Positions 61,769 to 64,000 of a stretch of DNA of 64,000 nucleotides are shown piece after piece. Position 1 is the stretch's first letter. Every line of letters begins with the position of its first letter. The notes under the pieces were generated by a model. That model was not told the DNA's origin. It searched no databases and saw only the letters and a program-made list of their open reading frames with translations. The stretch covers positions 19,646,925-19,710,924 of the forward strand of contig NC_079421.1 in assembly GCF_026213295.1 (NCBI RefSeq). Direction: 5' to 3'. A program made the translations under genes and the position numbers. The stretch is from Gadus chalcogrammus. Its lineage: Eukaryota > Chordata > Actinopteri > Gadiformes > Gadidae.

Positions 61769-62832
61769 ATGACTTCCCAAATTGACTCAAAATATGTGTT
61801 TCCAGAGGATGTACGTCCACAACCACTGAATAATTTTACAACACAGGAGACCTGCTTGCCTTTCAGCGTGGAAGCGCTTATTTCAGACAAGAGCCCACGT
61901 ATACGACCGGGAAATGTTGACACAACGAGGAAAGGTTGTTATTCGACTAAAATACGGTCTCCTGCCTCAAACGAGTTACCACAACGCGTTGTGCGAGACG
62001 CTCCAGTCAAATCTCAGTCGTTGGAAAGGGGAGACTGCACGCCTTGGATGACCCGCTCGGAGATCCCTACACCGCCCCGTAAGTTGGCACCTTCATTGAA
62101 AACTATTATCAAACGCGTATAATTTATAATAGCCCGACCGTTCTAAAAAATGACATTTTTGAAAGTTTGATCACGTTTTTGGGGTTCATATTGTTATTGT
62201 TGATAAAAACAATATATTCAATGTAATCAGCTTTCTATAGGCCTATCTTACTGTAAACGAGCCCCTATTTCTGATCGTACTTTGCAGGCTATTGTATTTC
62301 AAGTGTATATTCACAACTAGTTGTAGGCCTATTTTATTACTAACTATTCTCCTTCTCTGTAGGGCAGCTCAGTCCAACAGTGTGTTCTTTGAGAAAACAC
62401 AAGACCAACCGGAAGCCTCGCACTCCCTTCACCACCTCCCAGCTCCTGGCCCTGGAGAGGAAGTTCCGCCAGAAGCAGTACCTGTCCATCACCGAGCGGG
62501 CCGAGTTCTCCTCCGTGCTGACCTTATCCGAGACCCAGGTGAAGATCTGGTTCCAGAACCGCAGAGCCAAAGCCAAGCGACTCCAGGAGGCAGAGGTGGA
62601 GAAGCTGAAGATGGCCGCCTGTGTAGGGGGAAAAGCCGTGTTCCCGAGCTCATGCTACTCGTCTTCCTCTGCTCCTTTCCCTTTCCGCGTTCCCCCGCAG
62701 CTGGGGTCATCTCTGCTGTATGGACACAGCTTTTCATACGCACGCACTCCCATCATGCCCGCTGCCGCCGCCGCCGCACATCTGGCCATGTTCAGAGCCC
62801 CGTTGGGATTCAACCTGTTCCACCTCTCCTGA
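61769..62832 (+). CDS. msx2: Msx-class homeobox transcription factor, two exons
   Basis: Exons 61769-62078 (310 nt) and 62363-62832 (470 nt) join with CCC-C|GG at a GTAAGT donor and CTCTGTAG acceptor to give 259 codons, the two-exon structure and size of vertebrate Msx genes. Msx proteins are nuclear repressors acting downstream of BMP in neural crest, fin and bone. Near residue 38 is the engrailed-homology repressor motif [12 protein letters not shown]. Before the homeodomain is [15 protein letters not shown]; helix 3 is [16 protein letters not shown], followed by [11 protein letters not shown]. The C-terminus has a short alanine run and ends in FHLS, compared with YHLS in mammals. The frame is open upstream of 61769 (another ATG at 61679), but MTSQ at 61769 fits the family's start. 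Synteny with stc2, cpeb4 and the C5orf47-like gene supports msx2; I cannot tell msx2a from msx2b. The homeodomain has several unusual substitutions. Confidence 0.92.
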
Positions 62833-63729
62833 GACGAGGGGACACACGTGGGGGGTCTGGTGCCTGAACCAGGACCCAGCCGTGAGGACTAGCAATATGC
62901 TCATTGGATATAGGGATATTATGGAATTATGCACCTTAGTAGAGATTCTATTGGCCTCATCACTTTATCCAAAGAGGACCCGTAGGTGGATTTGAATCTG
63001 CATGTACATGACCTGTCTTTTTCTATGTTTGTTTTATTATAAAACTATACACAGTTCAATTCACAACCTCTGGGTTCCTCCAGGTTGGATTGAAGGACTA
63101 TGAAACCCGGCCAGCAGCAATGAGATTCTCTTCCTGTACAGAAGAGTTTTGCAGCCATGGGAACTACGGTAATGGAGTTCAAATTGATTTTGGGCCCCTG
63201 TATTTGATAATTTCATTCAATGCCAGATTAAGTTTATACAGCCTTAATCCTCTGCTGTTTAATGTACAATGCAGTCCTAGCTAGGGTGCAGTACGGTGGG
63301 CCTCTTCCATACATTTGTTTACTGTTACTTAGTGGAAAGACTATGTTTTCATAAAGTCCCCTAAATCATGAACTTCGATTACTAAATATACTGTGGCTTG
63401 TCAAATGTAGGTATGCAATTTATTATTCCAAAATTAAATCTAAAAGCCATACATATTTTTTTTCTTTGAAAACGCAATCAAGCAAGTGGGTCTTGCTTTA
63501 CTTTTTATTGTTCTTAATTTTGGAAAATGTAGTTGGAGAAAAACATTCCTGTTGATTCATGTTGGCTTAAAATGTCAGCCGGTCAATGATTACAATCCCC
63601 TCTGATAAAGTAACAACACTTGAACAATATTAAACCAGCCAGTACAAAGAAAAGAATATTAGTAAATAAATTATTAAATCATATATTAAAGCAAATCTGG
63701 TGAATTTATGCAGACTTGAGGTTTTACGT
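62833..63729 (+). other. Probable msx 3' UTR
   Basis: AT-rich sequence without coding frames after the msx stop. No strong polyadenylation signal before the LINE-like tail. Confidence 0.4.
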
Positions 63730-63985
63730 CTTTGACCTCTGGAGTCCTGAGGGGGTGCAGGCCAGCCACGGGCTTGCAGGTCTTAATGCTGCGGTCAATT
63801 GCAGAAATGAAAGGATCCACAAGGCAATTTTTTTTTTTAATTTTACTTCTTTTGTGGGGTTTTTTTGTTGTCTCTTTTTTTTCATCTATTAATAATCAAT
63901 TGATAATCATTAATTGATTAATAACCATGTTTTTTATTGCTTGCATGTTCGAAATAAAGACAATCAATCAATCAAAGCATAAGTT
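63730..63985 (+). mobile_element. Possible 3' tail of a LINE
   Basis: The segment ends catgttcgaaataaagac followed by (AATC)n, a pattern typical of 3' ends of some fish non-LTR elements. No coding part is seen. The AATAAA (63953-63958) could alternatively serve the msx transcript. Confidence 0.4.
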
Positions 63986-64000
63986 ACTAAGCTATTTAGC

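Overview
This is vertebrate nuclear DNA and almost certainly from a ray-finned fish. The coding blocks are split by GT-AG introns. Three recognisable vertebrate genes plus one probable fourth lie on the + strand in the order stanniocalcin-2 (stc2), cpeb4, a small gene resembling the C5orf47 family, and an msx2-class homeobox gene. From general knowledge this is the order STC2 - CPEB4 - C5orf47 - MSX2 on human 5q35. Very dense, very long CA/GT and CT/GA microsatellites, together with L2-type LINE, hAT, gypsy and MITE remnants, point to a teleost. A gadiform (cod-like) fish is my guess from the repeat load alone; it is an inference.

Layout. 1-25.5 kb: no supportable gene. It holds a string of dinucleotide arrays, a TTGG tetranucleotide array (3.25-3.78 kb), a decayed Ty3/gypsy retrotransposon on the - strand (3.8-5.4 kb), a 30/33/40-bp minisatellite (7.19-8.07 kb), a probable 0.2-kb MITE (12.0-12.2 kb), a polypurine tract (12.5-13.0 kb), a 24-bp repeat open in two frames (15.37-15.59 kb), facing GT and CA tracts (21.26-21.91 kb) and a (GCGT)n tract (22.36-22.45 kb).

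25.6-30.2 kb: stc2, four coding exons, 298 codons, with a 3' UTR probably reaching about 33 kb. Its introns carry long GT arrays, one of which abuts the exon 2 acceptor. 33-38.9 kb: intergenic DNA and the cpeb4 upstream region. 38.99-47.0 kb: cpeb4, eleven coding exons, 745 codons, including a 24-nt microexon; a hAT deletion derivative with intact 8-bp target duplications sits in the intron between coding exons 2 and 3. Its 3' UTR runs to about 49.9 kb. 50.3-51.1 kb: the three-exon small gene. 51-56.6 kb: a degenerate minisatellite and a 175-bp segment present twice. 56.87-60.9 kb: an L2-type LINE on the - strand whose 999-codon endonuclease/reverse transcriptase frame is intact. 61.77-62.83 kb: the msx gene, two exons, 259 codons. 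The window ends in what looks like another LINE 3' tail.

The genes do not form a pathway: stc2 encodes a secreted glycoprotein hormone, cpeb4 a cytoplasmic RNA-binding translational regulator, msx2 a nuclear transcriptional repressor. They are linked by ancient synteny. The most interesting points are the GT array against the stc2 exon 2 splice acceptor, the conserved cpeb4 microexon, the probable fish C5orf47 homologue, the apparently intact LINE frame, and the foldback inside the hAT derivative.
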